Source: Bradysia coprophila (lineage: Eukaryota > Arthropoda > Insecta > Diptera > Sciaridae). From it: DNA of 64,000 nt. The stretch covers positions 1,488,001 to 1,552,000 of the forward strand of contig NW_023503509.1 in assembly GCF_014529535.1 (NCBI RefSeq), given 5' to 3'. Below the pieces are notes generated by a model. That model was not told the origin of the DNA. It searched no databases and saw only the letters and a list, made by a program, of their open reading frames with translations. A program made the position numbers and the translations under genes. Numbering within the stretch: position 1 is the stretch's first letter; each line of letters begins with the position of its first letter. This document shows, piece by piece, positions 24,780 through 37,461 of the stretch.

Positions 24780-25901
24780 TTAAATATCTAACTTATCGTA
24801 CGACGGCGGTGGGGATTCTTCCAATACTGCCTCTGGTTCCTTTGCATTGTCCGGCAATAAAATGGCAATGTGATATGGTGGAGGCTGTGCTGTAGGCTCG
24901 CCGGTTAGTTCAACAGTTACCTTTTTGGAAAGTTTTGTATCATTTTTTGCGTCCACAACATCCTACACGTTTAACATCAACACAGTTTAGTGATAAAATA
25001 GATGCTTACCATATCCTGGGAATTTTCGGCACGAGCTTCAATAGCAGCCTGCACTTCGATGGGCGGTATGACCATCAGTTCCCTCGGCCGGTTGCATAGT
25101 GTACACATTGATATCACGCATCCCATTAAAATTAGTGTTGTACAGATTCCACAAAAAATTAAAAACTCCAGTCCGGTGCCTTGGATCACTGTAAAAGGAT
25201 ATCAATGCAGTTGTACTCAGCATAATGCCAAATTCAATAGACAAAAACTATAAATTCCAAAATCGCTTCTGAATTCACATTTTTGTTCCCATTCAAAATT
25301 ACCAGCAACAAATACGGTTGTCAATGCCAGAGCAGCCCACATGCCACATTTTAAGTGGGATGGTAATAATTGCGCTTCTGGTCCTGTTCGAACATTTTGC
25401 GGCTGTGCTACGACAGGTCCTATTGCCGCCACCCCAAGTGTACCTTGCTCTAGCTCTACAGGGTGCGACGGTCCGCTGTAAAATTATGTGAAATAAATTA
25501 CGCGGAATGGATATTCGGCTCATTAATTTAGCATACTACTGTGATATTGGATTGCAATTAGTGAGATGAAATGGTTGCTGGTTTTGTAGAACATGCGGTG
25601 GCTGAACATGAGCGCCTTGTTGAGCTCGATATTGATTAGATCGAACATTTTCGCGAAGTCTTTGTTGTATTACATCGGCATGTTCATGTTCATGCCGATG
25701 GTTATTTTGATGAGTTTCCCTATGTGGCCTATGAGGTCTGCAGTCAACGGCAGGAAAACGATGAATCGGCGTTAACATGGATTTTCCGCCCATTCGGCGT
25801 GGATGGTGTCCGAAACCGATTCCAGTTCCCGATAGAGATGCAGCCACTCGTGCTCGTCCGAAACCACATGACTGTGATCGTTTGTCTATCCAGAAATGCA
25901 T
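24780..25901 (-). CDS. Two-helix membrane protein with PPxY motifs
   Basis: Four coding exons on the minus strand: 25901-25540, 25475-25303, 25188-25010, 24962-24780. All introns are short GT-AG, and the exons sum to 897 nt (298 aa) with phases matching at every join. I do not recognise the protein. Residues about 60-110 are rich in His, Arg and Gln, and a Pro/Gln segment follows. Two hydrophobic helices lie at about 165-181 and 187-208, separated by only a short polar turn; the second is Cys-rich. A charged tail contains PPPY (265-268) and PPPSY (289-293). PPxY motifs bind WW domains of Nedd4-family ligases, so a membrane adaptor or trafficked substrate is plausible but inferred. An in-frame TAA lies 12 bp upstream of the chosen ATG. 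A poly(A) signal complement (TTTATT) lies near 24719. Confidence 0.75.
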
Positions 25902-26458
25902 ATCGTTCGTTTATTTACCAGAGTTTCTCTAATTCTCAGTCAACGAATTGGCTGTTGACCTCTTATCATTTACTGCGTAGCGGATCGTTGTAGGAAGACG
26001 AGCTCGATACGATAAACATTTGTCTAAGGAAAATACATTTTTTTTAGTTATTATTACAACAATTTTTCGTGTGCCGGCAACAAGCTAATCTATTAGAGAT
26101 GACATTACGTTTCATTATTGTGGTATGCCGGCCAAAGGTTAATTTTATTATCAAATTAATTCAAATCAGCTTCTTAGCACGTAGTGTAATCAATATTACA
26201 AAATTGAAATGATGAAAATAATATGAGTTCCGCCACATTAGGTAAATTTTGTTCAAAAAAATAGGAACAAAAATAAACCGCAGATAACATTTCCCTTTTG
26301 ATAGAAATCTATATTTGTCGGCACCTGCGGTTATTAAGAGGCATCGATGCCTAGCTAAAATTGTAGCCTACATTTGTGCGTTTCGTATTTTATTAGCCTG
26401 AAGCTTTACCAAAACAATGAGTTGAGTATAGAGGTGTAAGCTGTTGTGTGAGCTATTA

Positions 26459-26833
26459 GACAGTTTGCGCAAATGACATATAATTTATAAGTCAACTTAT
26501 AAGTTGGAAATAAATTATACGTCACATCTTCATACATGAAGTTCAGTAAAATTACTTACAATTTTCCAAGGCTGCAAACTTTAAGAAGGTCAAGCAGACC
26601 GCCATTTTATTAGATACTCGGGAACACAACACTCTTTTGATGATTCACCACATCATCGCGGCGACGAGAATCGTCAGAGTAGGTGAATTTTTGTATGAAA
26701 TCCACCATTTTATCAGCAACTGTGGTGTGTCACCCGCGTATCTGTATCTGCGTGACGTCTCCAAAGTTTACAGCCTTGTAATTTCCAACTTATAAGTTGA
26801 CTTATAAATTATACGTCATTTGCGCAAACTGTC
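26459..26833. mobile_element. Foldback element, about 375 bp, long terminal inverted repeats
   Basis: Both ends begin GACAGTTTGCGCAAATGAC and continue inverted for about 55 bp (TATAATTTATAAGTCAACTT). Weaker pairing extends to CAAGGCTG-AAACTTT near the middle. TATTA occurs directly on both sides (26454-26458 and 26834-26838), a possible 5-bp or TA-type duplication. Confidence 0.75.
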
Positions 26834-27426
26834 TATTACTACATGTTATCCATTCGGTCGGCAAGCATATCGTTAGAATATTTACCGAAACCGAATACTT
26901 CATTTAATATCAACGCATGTTCAAGAGATTAATGGAAAGTCTTTTACTTCTTTAGTTTTAACATAAAGTTGTTATATGTAAGACCACAGTTTGGTTCATT
27001 GTTTCTTGTCGTTTCTGTCGATAACAGATAGACACATTGCAGTTAGTTCATCATTTCGTTGACCATCTGGTGAATCTTTTTGCTAATGTTCCAAGTATTT
27101 GTGTGAGACTCTTGATTCTGGAAGTTGATGTTTCCAATTACATTCGCTCAGTTTATGGTGCAATTATATTCAATAATTTTCAACGAACACATATACATTC
27201 ATATAGATTTTCATAAAGTTGATATTACGACATCCACCAGCCGTTTTTATTGTCGACAATAATCTGAATCTACTTTAAATTGATTGATGTGTTTCTAATT
27301 GACAAAATGATAGAACGCAATGTTTTAGCGTGCATTTGCATATTGCAAACTTTGAAATTCAACGTTTGAATCAATTTTAGTTGTAAACAACCACAAGTGA
27401 TAAACACAATTCAAATATTTGACTTG

Positions 27427-27467
27427 TATATAAAACGCTAAAACAAATAATTGTTAGCACCAGTTGC
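27427..27467 (+). promoter_or_regulatory. Candidate core promoter (TATA + CCAGTTG)
   Basis: TATATAAAA starts at 27427 and CCAGTTG, close to the insect initiator TCAGT(T/C), lies about 34 bp downstream. No open frame of note follows. If real, it may start a non-coding transcript or a 5' untranslated exon of a downstream plus-strand gene. Confidence 0.35.
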
Positions 27468-27970
27468 CGTCTGACATTCACACACGGCCTATATTTATTT
27501 GCTGTTATCTGAGTCGGTGTTTAAGCGAAACTTGACGACATTGATTAAGGCATACAAATCTTTGAATTAAGTTACAATTGAATTTAACTTAGGTTATTAT
27601 TCGGTGTTTGGATGATAGATGCATATATACGCACTAAAAATGTGAGTACACTCTGTGAGCTAGTTTGGACAGTGGGAAAATTTCCTTCAGTGTAAAGAAT
27701 TATTTAATCTCTACCCAAAAGCGATGATACTCACGAGGTGATTTTACTCATCTGCCATCGACTACAATGACAAAAATAAGCAACGAGCTCTAGCTGACCG
27801 GTTCTTATGTAAAGAAAAGTGTGTTAGAACTAGTGAAGTAAACGATTTTGTATCAATCTGTGGAAAATACTTAGAGTAAAAGAAGTAATAGATTCGATGA
27901 AATTATGTCAATCAAATGACTTGACCGCCTGTCAAATGTTTCGTAAAAATACTGTTCCATTTTAAGTTCT

Positions 27971-28092
27971 GGGCCTCGATTCTCATAAATTCGTAACTCA
28001 AAATATTCGTAACTTGACAGTTGAGTGTGCAAAATCCCATAACTGTCAAATTAAAAATTCTTAAAATTACGAACGTATGAGAATTGAAGCCC
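27971..28092. mobile_element. Small palindromic MITE, family G copy 2
   Basis: Begins GGGCCTCGATTCTCATA and ends with the near complement TATGAGAATTGAAGCCC. The inner arms include AACTTGACAGTT and AACTGTCAAATT. It matches the copy at 19214-19330. Confidence 0.6.
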
Positions 28093-30238
28093 TGTTTACA
28101 AAATTAACGAAATTAATGCAGAAGTAAAAAAGTTAAATTTTTAGTGTATGTAATACTCATAATCGCTGAATGACGTGATAAAGTTTGAACAATCAATGAA
28201 CAAAAGGTAATTTCAATGATTAAGGAACTAATCAGTTGTTAACGATATGCACAGACCCAGCTCTTTTCACCACATTAGCTCTCTCGGTGTAACGAAAAGA
28301 ACGTGTGCGCAGTTAAAGAATCCTATACTACATGCACAGAACTTACCTGCACAATATTTTACGATTTTCTCAATTTTCCACATTGAATGTATGGCATTTT
28401 GAAATGGTTAATTTCCTTATCATTAATCGCAAAAACAAACTTCTTTTTTATTTTAATCAAACTTTCGTGGCATATTTTGCACATAAACTAGGTCCGTACA
28501 TTACATTATAGATTTGCGTTCTTATTTTTCGTTTATCAGTTGCGGTAATCAATCGATGCAATTAAAATTGTAAATATGAATGTAATTACAAATCAATGCA
28601 AACAACAACAGAACAGCAGGACAAAGTAATCACAATGTTTAAATCACAGACAATTTTTTGATGAATTTCTAACTCTTATGTTATCAGTTTGAGATGCTAT
28701 CATTTCTCGCGTTAAATAATTCCCAGGTTTCATTCTATTGAAGAAAGGTTTTTTTTTCTCTTCCAAAAACCACTTGATTCACGTCCAGTTACAGTACACA
28801 CAGCAGGGATATTATCGAGCTGAATGAATATTTTAGCATCGCGATTTTTTTTTTGGTTTTAAATTTCCATTGTCTTTCGTATATTTGATTTAATTTAGAT
28901 TCTAAACTTAAACTTATCGTTTCACTAATCTCTTTTTTAAAAACTAATGACACGGAGGAAATAAGATTCACTTCAATTTCTAATTTCAAAAATTTTCTAA
29001 AATGAAAATAAACTTTTTTGTGAGCACCACTTTTACATCCACCAAAAACATAATGGGCACTTCCCCTACCGACGATTTTGTTTCTGCGCATATCCAGTCA
29101 TTGAAATTTTCATAGTACGGAGATAACATTCACAATCCATCTGCGAAAACTAGGCACAAAATGAAGTAAACTAACAAACAAAGCTAATCAACTAAAGTCT
29201 CTAGTATATCTATCGATAACCTAACATTTTGCAAATGGTGAAGGGAAATCACCTTTCCGTTTTACCGTTAGTTCTATAATTTAAAGATCATTGTCATGCT
29301 ATCAATGCAGAGATTGTGGCATAAACGTTGCAGAAACGGCAAGGGTACCACACCAAATTAAATCTACTATTTCGTTTGTTAGAAGTATCGCTCAGATGTG
29401 ATTGAAAATCTGTTACCCCTTTATTTTTATAACACATTCCGCTATATATGTAATACCAATCAGAATTCATTGCTTATTCTAGTCGTTGTTGTCAATAGCA
29501 GATGATTAGCCTGCGGCCTCGGGTCACGAATATGATCTCTTAAAAATTGAATTAGGGTTAAGTTTGAGAAACTCTGCTTCGTCATAAGGCTTAAAGTCAG
29601 GCCCCGACTGGCTGTACTGGATGCTCCTTTTGTTTTTTGGCGCTCCTCAGACCAATAAAGTTTATCTAGGCGCCTCTGAACCTTTTTCAGCCAATTCGCC
29701 CGATGCGCCTTTCGGTAGCCAGTTCGACCCTGCTTAAAGTAAACAGACTCACGAATCGTAAACAAGTAGCAGAGTTTCACAATCGTCTTAATAAATGTAG
29801 TTTGCTTGCTAGAGAGGTTATTGCGATTACACATCTGGAGCCTAATAAAGTACTTTGCACTCGACGTCATAAATAAACATTATCCATTATCGTCTGCAAG
29901 ACCACGATCTCTCTTTCTCCAACTCTAACAATACAAGCAAAGGAACTGTCATTTGGCTCTCCAATTCTTATTTATTTTGTATGGAATATACGTAACGCAG
30001 TGGCATATAATAGTGTTAAAAGAGAATGTCAAAAAGAGTGTTCACCCATCGAGCTCAGTTAAAGTAGGTATTGTCTTATTTAGACATGTACTCCGGTCAA
30101 TTTTTATTGATGGGCTCCGCGTGAAAACAGTGAAAAAGGGTATCGCCCCTTGATTTTCATAAAAACTTAGTTAATTTTAGCATAGCACTAAGCCAAACAC
30201 GATAGCAGAATTTTCAAGGTGGGCCTCATCGACGCAAT

Positions 30239-30939
30239 CAATGACATAATAGTGGGATAGACAGGCCTTCTATGTAAATATTTTGTTCAAGCGCTGAAGC
30301 AAAAGCAAATACGAAATATTCAGTAGTGTGTGTGAGTACCTTAAATTTATGGTACTTACGTATTTTCGTACATATTTTGAAATGTGGGCGCGAAGGAAAT
30401 TTGCATTTTCACTCTTTCTTCGAAATTGGTTTAAAGCATTTCTTTCTTCTAAAATTAAATATTTATCGAACTGAAATTTATATTTCATGTAAACAATCTC
30501 TCACTGTCCCCAAAATTGAACTAGTTTTGTGATTTTCTCCTTTTCGATCGAATAATTTTTTAATTTCTTGACGATCGGAGAATTCAATCAGTTGGCTGAA
30601 TTTATTTCACGTTCAGTAGTCACGCATAATAAAAGTGTCAGCATCGTCAGTATTCGGGACATTTCTTTTAAAAAATTAAAAAATGTGTTGGAAAATTGTG
30701 TAATGAGGTAGTTAGGTTGTGTAATGAGTTTGTGCGAAATTGATAGTTGCAGCTAATAAAAGAATTTTTGTTTAAAGTGGTTCAAGTTAATTTCGAAAAG
30801 TCTGCAACAGTTTCACCAAATTGTCAAAATTAAGTGGAATGTGTAAGTGTGTGTGTCTCAAATGTATATTACACAAAGTTTACTTTTGCTTCACGATTTC
30901 GTCTACGTAATTCCTGTCTATCCCACTATTATGTCATTG
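30239..30939. mobile_element. hAT-like non-autonomous element with 8-bp duplication
   Basis: 27-bp terminal inverted repeats begin CAATGACATAATAGTGGGAT. GACGCAAT is repeated directly at 30231-30238 and 30940-30947. The end sequence CAATG fits the hAT terminal pattern YARNG and the duplication length fits hAT. The 701-bp body has no transposase frame. Confidence 0.8.
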
Positions 30940-31528
30940 GACGCAATAGTCCAAATTTCTCATATAAATTAGTTTGTAAGGTTGGTGTAATACTACTGCG
31001 TCGCAATTATACGTATGAAAAGAGGAGCTGATTTTACGTCTAAAATCTGTTCTAGTGAAGGTTCACTGACATGATTTGCACGTCAGAAAATGATCAGAAT
31101 GACTAACGAATTTGTGGTGTCCGACCGTTCCAGCATTTACCCTATAGCATTTCTGACACATTTTGTCAACAATAACAAAAAAATTAGCCGCGAACATTCG
31201 TGATGTATTTTCATGACACTACTGTTGTCTAACTAGATGCGTGATTGAAATTATCATTAAAATCGAGATTAAAGTTGCTCGTTGGGCTTTTTAATTTTAC
31301 ACTATCGATAAGCGATCTTCCGTTGTAATTGAATCCGGTGAAAATCAATGTGTAAGCCGTTGTGTTGTAAACAGAAAAATTTCCATTACCAACACACGAG
31401 CGTCCGGAGTCTGTGTATTACACAGTGTGTCATGTAAATTTAAATGTAAACAAAACCTCGACTCGTTTGGTGTGTAACGAAAATAGTTTTGTAATCTCTT
31501 ACCTTCACAATATTTACAGAGACTAAAA

Positions 31529-33216
31529 ATGTCACGAAATCTACAGCTGGCCAGACACATTTACAAGAAATCGCAGAACAATCGGTCGCCAGCCTTCTGT
31601 AAGTGTAGCCAAGCAGTTGCTGAACTATGTGAATGTGGAGAAAAGGATTCACGCTCCTTAGACTGGCTGTGGCACATTGAAAGTGATGAAGTCTCTAATT
31701 TATTGATTTATGGACAAACGGTCGTATTTCATCCAACATTCAGTCAGGGTATTGCGACAATTGTGGTCAAGTAATTTGTTTGGGTTCTAAATTGCATTTC
31801 AATGAAACAGGTACTGCAGCCGTTAAAGGTAGTACGAGCCTGGACAAAAACATGATTCATCATTGGGAAATCAAAATTCTGTCCGACATGACGGGCACTG
31901 ATCTGGTAGAATTCTTTTCTTCACCTTCCACACACCTCCCAGGTGCTAATATCATGACAATCTCAATTTCAGATGGTTGGTGTCGGTACCGACAAAGTAG
32001 ACCTTTCGTCTTGCAAGTACAAGTACACAAGTCTACTCGGTCTGTGCAATCAATCATGGGGCTATTCCTATCGTGGACTAGCTCAACACAACGGAAGACT
32101 GAAATATTATGGAAAGCGATATTCCTCACTCTGTATCGTCGGTGTTTACTTAGATTTGCGTCATCGATGCATCGAGTTTTACTTAAATCGAAGGTTTGTC
32201 TTGTCATTGACATTTTTACTATGCATTCGGGACCGATAGATTCATGTCGACGGTTTTGTTTTTATGTTTTGCAGACCGCAAGGCACTGCATATCGTCAAA
32301 TTAAACTTGATGACGATGCAGAGGTGTATCCGATGGTATGTTCTACCTCAGCCAAGTCCATTGTAAGACTGATTAATGCCACTTCGTTTGCGGAAAATCT
32401 TCAATATCTTTGCATGAAAGTCATTAGCAAGGACAGAAATAGTATCGAGGTAAGTGTTTCCCGCTCACGTTGAGCGCATTACTGTGTGCTGCAAAAAAGT
32501 ATTTTTCTTGGAGATGACGGGGACCTGTTACTTACACAGTGCCAACGTTTCATAGATTGTTCTTGCATGAATCAGTAAGTCGTGCACCAAAAGGCTATGC
32601 TCGTCATATGTCGCGTCCAAGGCTTTCGAATGAAAAATTTTAAAGTGCCATTGGTATCGCTTAAGTACTTCAGTTCTGCCACTTCACCGTATAGCCATTT
32701 TCAATCAATTTTTTGGCTAGTTTCGCCAGCAACATTCACTTAAAATGTGTGGTGTGTTTGGAAATCTTCTCAGTAGATCACCACTTTTCAGTCGTGGCTT
32801 CGGTTTTCAGAGCCTGCAGCCGGAAACCGATTTATTCGTGTTAATTCCGACCACCTGACATTAGAGTCAACATTAGAGCCTACAAATACTAGACTAAAGT
32901 CCTTCCTTCGTTTCAGTTCGTCAAATCAGCGCCCGGATTGCGACATCTATGCAACGACTATTGGTTCTTGCTAAGCAAGGAACAATACCAATATTCTGAA
33001 CGTGACAACGGCAAAGCACTGCTCGAAGATGAAGCGCTGTTGTGCTGCTCGGACGATCAAGAACATAGCAACTCCACCGACGAAAGCATTACCGACGAAA
33101 TGGACATCTACAATGGCGTCGATTACATTAAGCATCGTAAACGAAATCGAACTTCGTCGTGTTCCAGTGACGACGACAACGATGTGGATATGGAATTTTT
33201 CTGTGATCATTATTGA
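31529..33216 (+). CDS. SPSB3: SPRY domain and SOCS box protein, SPSB3-like
   Basis: Five coding exons: 31529-31748, 31811-31905, 31973-32193, 32275-32449, 32917-33216. They total 1011 nt (336 aa), every join in phase with GT-AG ends. Residues about 70-235 form a B30.2/SPRY domain, with HHWEIKI and VGVGTDKVDL strands and a GVYLDLRHRCIEFYLN strand-turn typical of SPSB3. The last exon opens with a SOCS-box-like helix (GLRHLCNDYWFLL, about 244-256). It is followed by an acidic, Ser-rich tail ending in a DDDNDVD stretch. SPSB proteins are substrate receptors of Cullin-5 or Cullin-2 ubiquitin ligases: SPRY binds the target, the SOCS box binds Elongin B/C. The N-terminus holds a Cys cluster (CKCSQ to CECGE, about 24-38) that may bind metal. 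The gene is convergent with the FAR1-type gene, with 108 bp between stop codons. The SPSB3-type assignment is firm; exact orthology is inferred. Confidence 0.88.
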
Positions 33217-33324
33217 CACGGTGCGTGATAGCATCGCATCGGTGTATCGTTCTTTTTACGCAATTTTTGCTTATTAAATGCCGATTGTGTAACGAAACCA
33301 TGGTAAATTTACTGCACAACACTT

Positions 33325-34743
33325 TTACTCAACAACTAAATTTGATTGGCTCAATGCCACCTCATTGAACAATTTCTCTTTGGCTAATCGAAGAATGGTC
33401 ATCTCTTCCAGCAGCTTTTGTTTTTCCGCTTTTAACACCCGAATTTGCATGTCAAGGAATCTGGGATGCGTGCCACATATCCGGCAATTTATGATTTTCC
33501 TTTTCAGTCGATTATTCTCTCTCTGTATGAAGCACTTTAATCGCAGCGTTCGTAAACTTTGATTTCCTTGCTGATTCTGATCCGCTGAGTCGCTTAAATT
33601 ACATTCTTGAGATGGGGACGCAGTTTCAGTGGCAGGGCTGACTTCAATCACTAAATTTTGTTCATTGTCTGATGTATTACAGTCTTGTTCAAATTTGTAA
33701 ACTTGCAGATCTGTGGCATCAATGGTTTCCAATTGCGCAATGTCACATTCCGTGTACTCCAACAAATGTTCAGGATGAACTTCCACATCAATTTCGACAT
33801 TTCCATCATCCGGACAATCACTGTACTCATCATATTCGATAACATTTTCGTCGTAGCACAGACCCATCCATTCCTTACTTTCATCATCCATGATCCCATC
33901 GTTCTCGTACCGTTCGTCTGTTGATGGACCTATGGAGTAGCAAACATTTTAGATGAATTAATTGAGTAGTACATGCAGAGGAACTTACTCAATCCCATCG
34001 ATTCGAGAATTTCCTCTTTGCTACGTTCCAATTTGAAGTTGAAATTTTTGTACTTTGCCTTCAAATTGAATAGATCCTTGACGGTGATGGATTTGTTGGT
34101 TTTCTTCTTCACGTATTCAATGATTTTCTTCCGATCGATGTGCAGTAACATCATCTCGACGACTTCCTGTTTAAGATCCTCTGGCAATTTCCGTTGGTGT
34201 GGTAGATTTTCATTGACAGCACTCGAACAATCGTGATTATGTTCGTTATTAACGCCCACCACTTCCAGATCCTTTCCATCTTTCGACGCACGCAACATTA
34301 TGAACGAGGGACAATCGTTGCGCAGAGATCTACACGAAATAATCTTCATTGATCAAGTGTCAAGCGGACGTGAATTTGTCTTACTTGTTATTATGTCGTT
34401 TGCCCCGGCTACGACTTTTCTTCTTTTCTCCCCCGAACACGCAAGCGTATCTGAGTGAATAGTACTTCAGTCTACTAGCAATTGGACGAGACGTTTTTGT
34501 GTGGGCTCCCTTAACTGTGCCTGTAGTCGGATGAGTTTTAGAAATACGCAGAGGAAATAAAAGGATAATTTCTTGAAATTACTAACGAGTATCCCTTCGC
34601 CAATAGTAGACAAATGACTCCGAACAATGCAGCTCAAGCCGTTTCTCAAGTTCTTCGTAGCTTGGAAACATTTCCCCAATACGAAATGTGTATTTTCCAC
34701 TTACTGTGACCAGTTTTTCTGATGTGTTTTCATTCATTTCCAT
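33325..34743 (-). CDS. FAR1/WRKY-GCM1-type zinc-finger protein with C-terminal coiled coil
   Basis: Four coding exons on the minus strand: 34743-34587, 34520-34385, 34329-33989, 33929-33325. They sum to 1239 nt (412 aa), in phase throughout. Residues about 17-135 look like a FAR1-type DNA-binding domain of the WRKY-GCM1 fold, with probable zinc ligands C79, C104, H128 and H130 (the HNH end). This domain usually sits at the N-terminus of MULE-type transposases or proteins derived from them. A Lys/Leu-rich helical segment follows, then a long acidic stretch. Near the C-terminus a CRIC motif is followed by a heptad-like Leu/Ile coil (about 370-402) that could dimerise. No transposase core or SWIM finger is present. 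A sequence-specific DNA-binding regulator is the inference; targets are unknown. An alternative start exists at the second ATG, two codons in. Confidence 0.7.
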
Positions 34744-37461
34744 TTTTATCAACGGACGACAGATATTTTAAAAGCGATGAATGTATATTCGGAAGATTTT
34801 TTCTTAACTTTCATTAAGTTAGACTTGTCAAAACAAGACAACCCCTTCGGATTTATATAAACAAAAATAATCATCAAAAGGTCAAAGCCGATACCGCCTG
34901 CTCTGTTCAATTATTTTGGTTGAAACAGCTGAAAAATTCAGCGCTACTGGCTGGAAATATGTTGGAATTCAATTATGTGAACATATTTCAATTGCATACC
35001 ATACCCAAGTAGCATTTCAGAAAAAATTACTTATTCGTTAGAATAACGTTGTAGCAACGTTGTCACAACGGTTTTGCAACCGTTGTTGCCCGGTTATAGT
35101 TTAACCTAGGTCAATTAACCGTTGGATAACAGTTAAACAACGAAAAAGTTAAAAATTTAAGGTAGAGCAACTATAATTTTTAAGAGCTGCTGACGGAACT
35201 TGTCTAACGCCAAACGCCTAATACAATTGAAAATCAAGAAATTTGTGTTTTTTAGCGAAGAATCTACTACTTCTATTGATTATAGTATTCTTAATGTTTT
35301 GTCATGCCCGTCATGCCCGCATGTCAGAAAGTATAATTCTGTACATAAGCACTCTATAGACCGTTTAACCTGTTACAGACGGCTGTCATCTGTTATCGAC
35401 AACGACAGCAATAATTAACGACAAGCTCTGACCGATGAGGTCTTATATAGCAAAAGACACGTTCAAAACAAATGAAGTAAAAGATTTCTGAAATAAATCT
35501 ATGAAAATCTTCGATCAAATGAAGTAGTAGTAGATCAGATAGTAAGACTGTTAATATGCTTGCCGTCTGTGACAGGTTAAAAATCGCAACTTGGTTAGAT
35601 TACAGGCCTTACTGATTCAGAATTTCTAAGTCTTTTCCGTGATTTCATTTGAAGGAATTGATAATGAATTTGCGGAAATCTCGGACAACCAAGATTCAAG
35701 CCACTAACGGCGCTGCTCCCTAGCGAGTTGACTGATTGAAAAAAAGAGAGAATTTTTTGGTTTTTGCTTGCCTGTGTTCGTTCTCATTAATCTGTCTGGC
35801 TGTTCATTTTCCGTTATAGGTACGACTGAGGTGAGAATTTTCCTTTTCCGTGTTAAGTGGTATTTCATGTGTGGTTATAGTGTGTCTGTGTCAGGCAAAG
35901 AGTGTTGGACGAAGGTTTTATCACGTATGTGTCTGAAATGTGCAATTTGATGCTTTGCTTGTGAGAATGAGATGATCAATTATTCGATAAGAAGAGTTTT
36001 GTTTTGATGTCATTTCGGACCTACGTCCAAATATCCTTACGATGTACGCACTTGTTGTTTTATTGTACAAGTCTCCTGTATCGATGGCACATTTAGAAGA
36101 CCTCTATGGACTGTTTGCCACCGACTGATGAGTAGCAGTTCTTCGAGCTCCTAAATGACGAAACAGGTTATCTCTGCTTAAAACGTGATTTCATCAAGAT
36201 CACCTTCTCCTTAACGGAGTCCCATGTAAATGGTCCGTTGCCAATCTGCAACGTTAAAAAACTGACTGAATTTTGTGCACTCCCTGACTGATGTGTTAAT
36301 GACCGAGGTTGTCATTTTATATTTGGCAGTTGTACTTACGTAAGTAGAGTTGTAAAAGTAATAGTTCTGAAAGAACAGGTTAAGACAACCACGGAGGCGG
36401 GTGACCCCAAATTTTGTAAACTCACTACAGATAGTGTGAGAAATCAACTTTAGGAAAATATTTTTTTGGAAAATTGAGAATTTTGTTTTTGTTAAGTTGT
36501 ATTTATCATATAAACTTTGCAGCCGTTAACGCAATTTGTGTGTCACCGCCTTCGTGATCAACTCAGATTTGTATGAAACTGTTGTTTCAGAACCTTGGTA
36601 AACATGGACCTATGTCGTATGGCGAAAAAATAATTTGAGGACTCAAAATTGAATAATTTCGTCAATAGGTTTTTCCAAATAACTGTAAACCCGAACTTTG
36701 ACAACACGAACGACAACGATTTCATCCACAGAGGTGAACATAACCCGTTAAAATTTTCGCGTTGAGGTTGAGTTGCCTTCTGTGGAGAAATTTTTTCATT
36801 TCGAAATGACCTTTATAGTGCTGACATAGACGCTGCGAACTGACTTAATCAAAGGGTTGTATGCATCACATACGACTTACTAATACATTCACACAATACT
36901 CAAAAAAGGTCAAAAGGTACTAATTAGGAAAAAATTGGTTTGTTGTAATGCATTTTTGCTAATTTTCTTTCTTTCTTCCCTCCACTAATTAACTAATTAA
37001 AAATACGTTCTTCGGGTCCACGTATGTTTGATAGAATTGGAAAGAAGAGACCAGCAGCAACGAGGGCCGATAGATTTTTTGTTTTTGAGTGGCTTTGTGG
37101 CTGCAGCCCTTAGACGTTCTCCGACGTAGTCAAATTGTTCCAATTTTTATTGTTATTTTGAAAACGGCCAACAAAGCCGAGTGACTGCAAATTGGCCTTT
37201 TAGTCGGTTTAAATTTTAATTTTCGTAGAAACACACACCTGAGTATATGAAGTGTTCCCAATATTCGTAGAAAGCATTGAAAATTTCGTTCGTGCGAAAA
37301 ATGCTTGAAATTCGTCATATCAGATCCACAAACTCAAAGTGAACTGACTTTGACTACTGTTTTAGGAACGTCAGCGGCTTCAGCTCATATTTTGATTATT
37401 ATTTCAGTAACATTTTGCAACTGTAACTGTAACTGTTTTGTGTCTCAAATTTTATACAAAA
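34744..37461. other. Intergenic, dispersed repeats only
   Basis: About 35380-35590 belongs to the dispersed family also seen near 7700, 11650 and 27750. TGCTTGCCGTCTGT at about 35560 also occurs near 5635. About 35040-35150 is rich in short AACGTTGT/CCGTTG palindromes. No gene was recognised; ORFs at 35200-35418 and 36211-36447 lack any family feature. Confidence 0.45.

Larger units (their letters stand above)
25902..31528. other. Intergenic, MITE-bearing, no gene recognised
   Basis: This holds the foldback elements at 26459-26833, 27971-28092 and 30239-30939 and a candidate core promoter at 27427-27467. The longest ORF, 29460-29870 (minus, 136 codons), has no recognisable domain. The rest is AT-rich without supported features. 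The 5' untranslated region of the SPSB3-like gene probably lies at the right end. Confidence 0.5.

Noticed and set aside
29460-29870. 136-codon minus-strand ORF
   Set aside because: No recognisable domain and no promoter or splice context; it lies in a repeat-rich gap. Kept only as a remark.
31780-32304. 174-codon plus-strand ORF overlapping the SPSB3-like gene
   Set aside because: It runs through exons and introns of that gene, partly out of frame. The spliced model reproduces the SPRY domain, this ORF does not.
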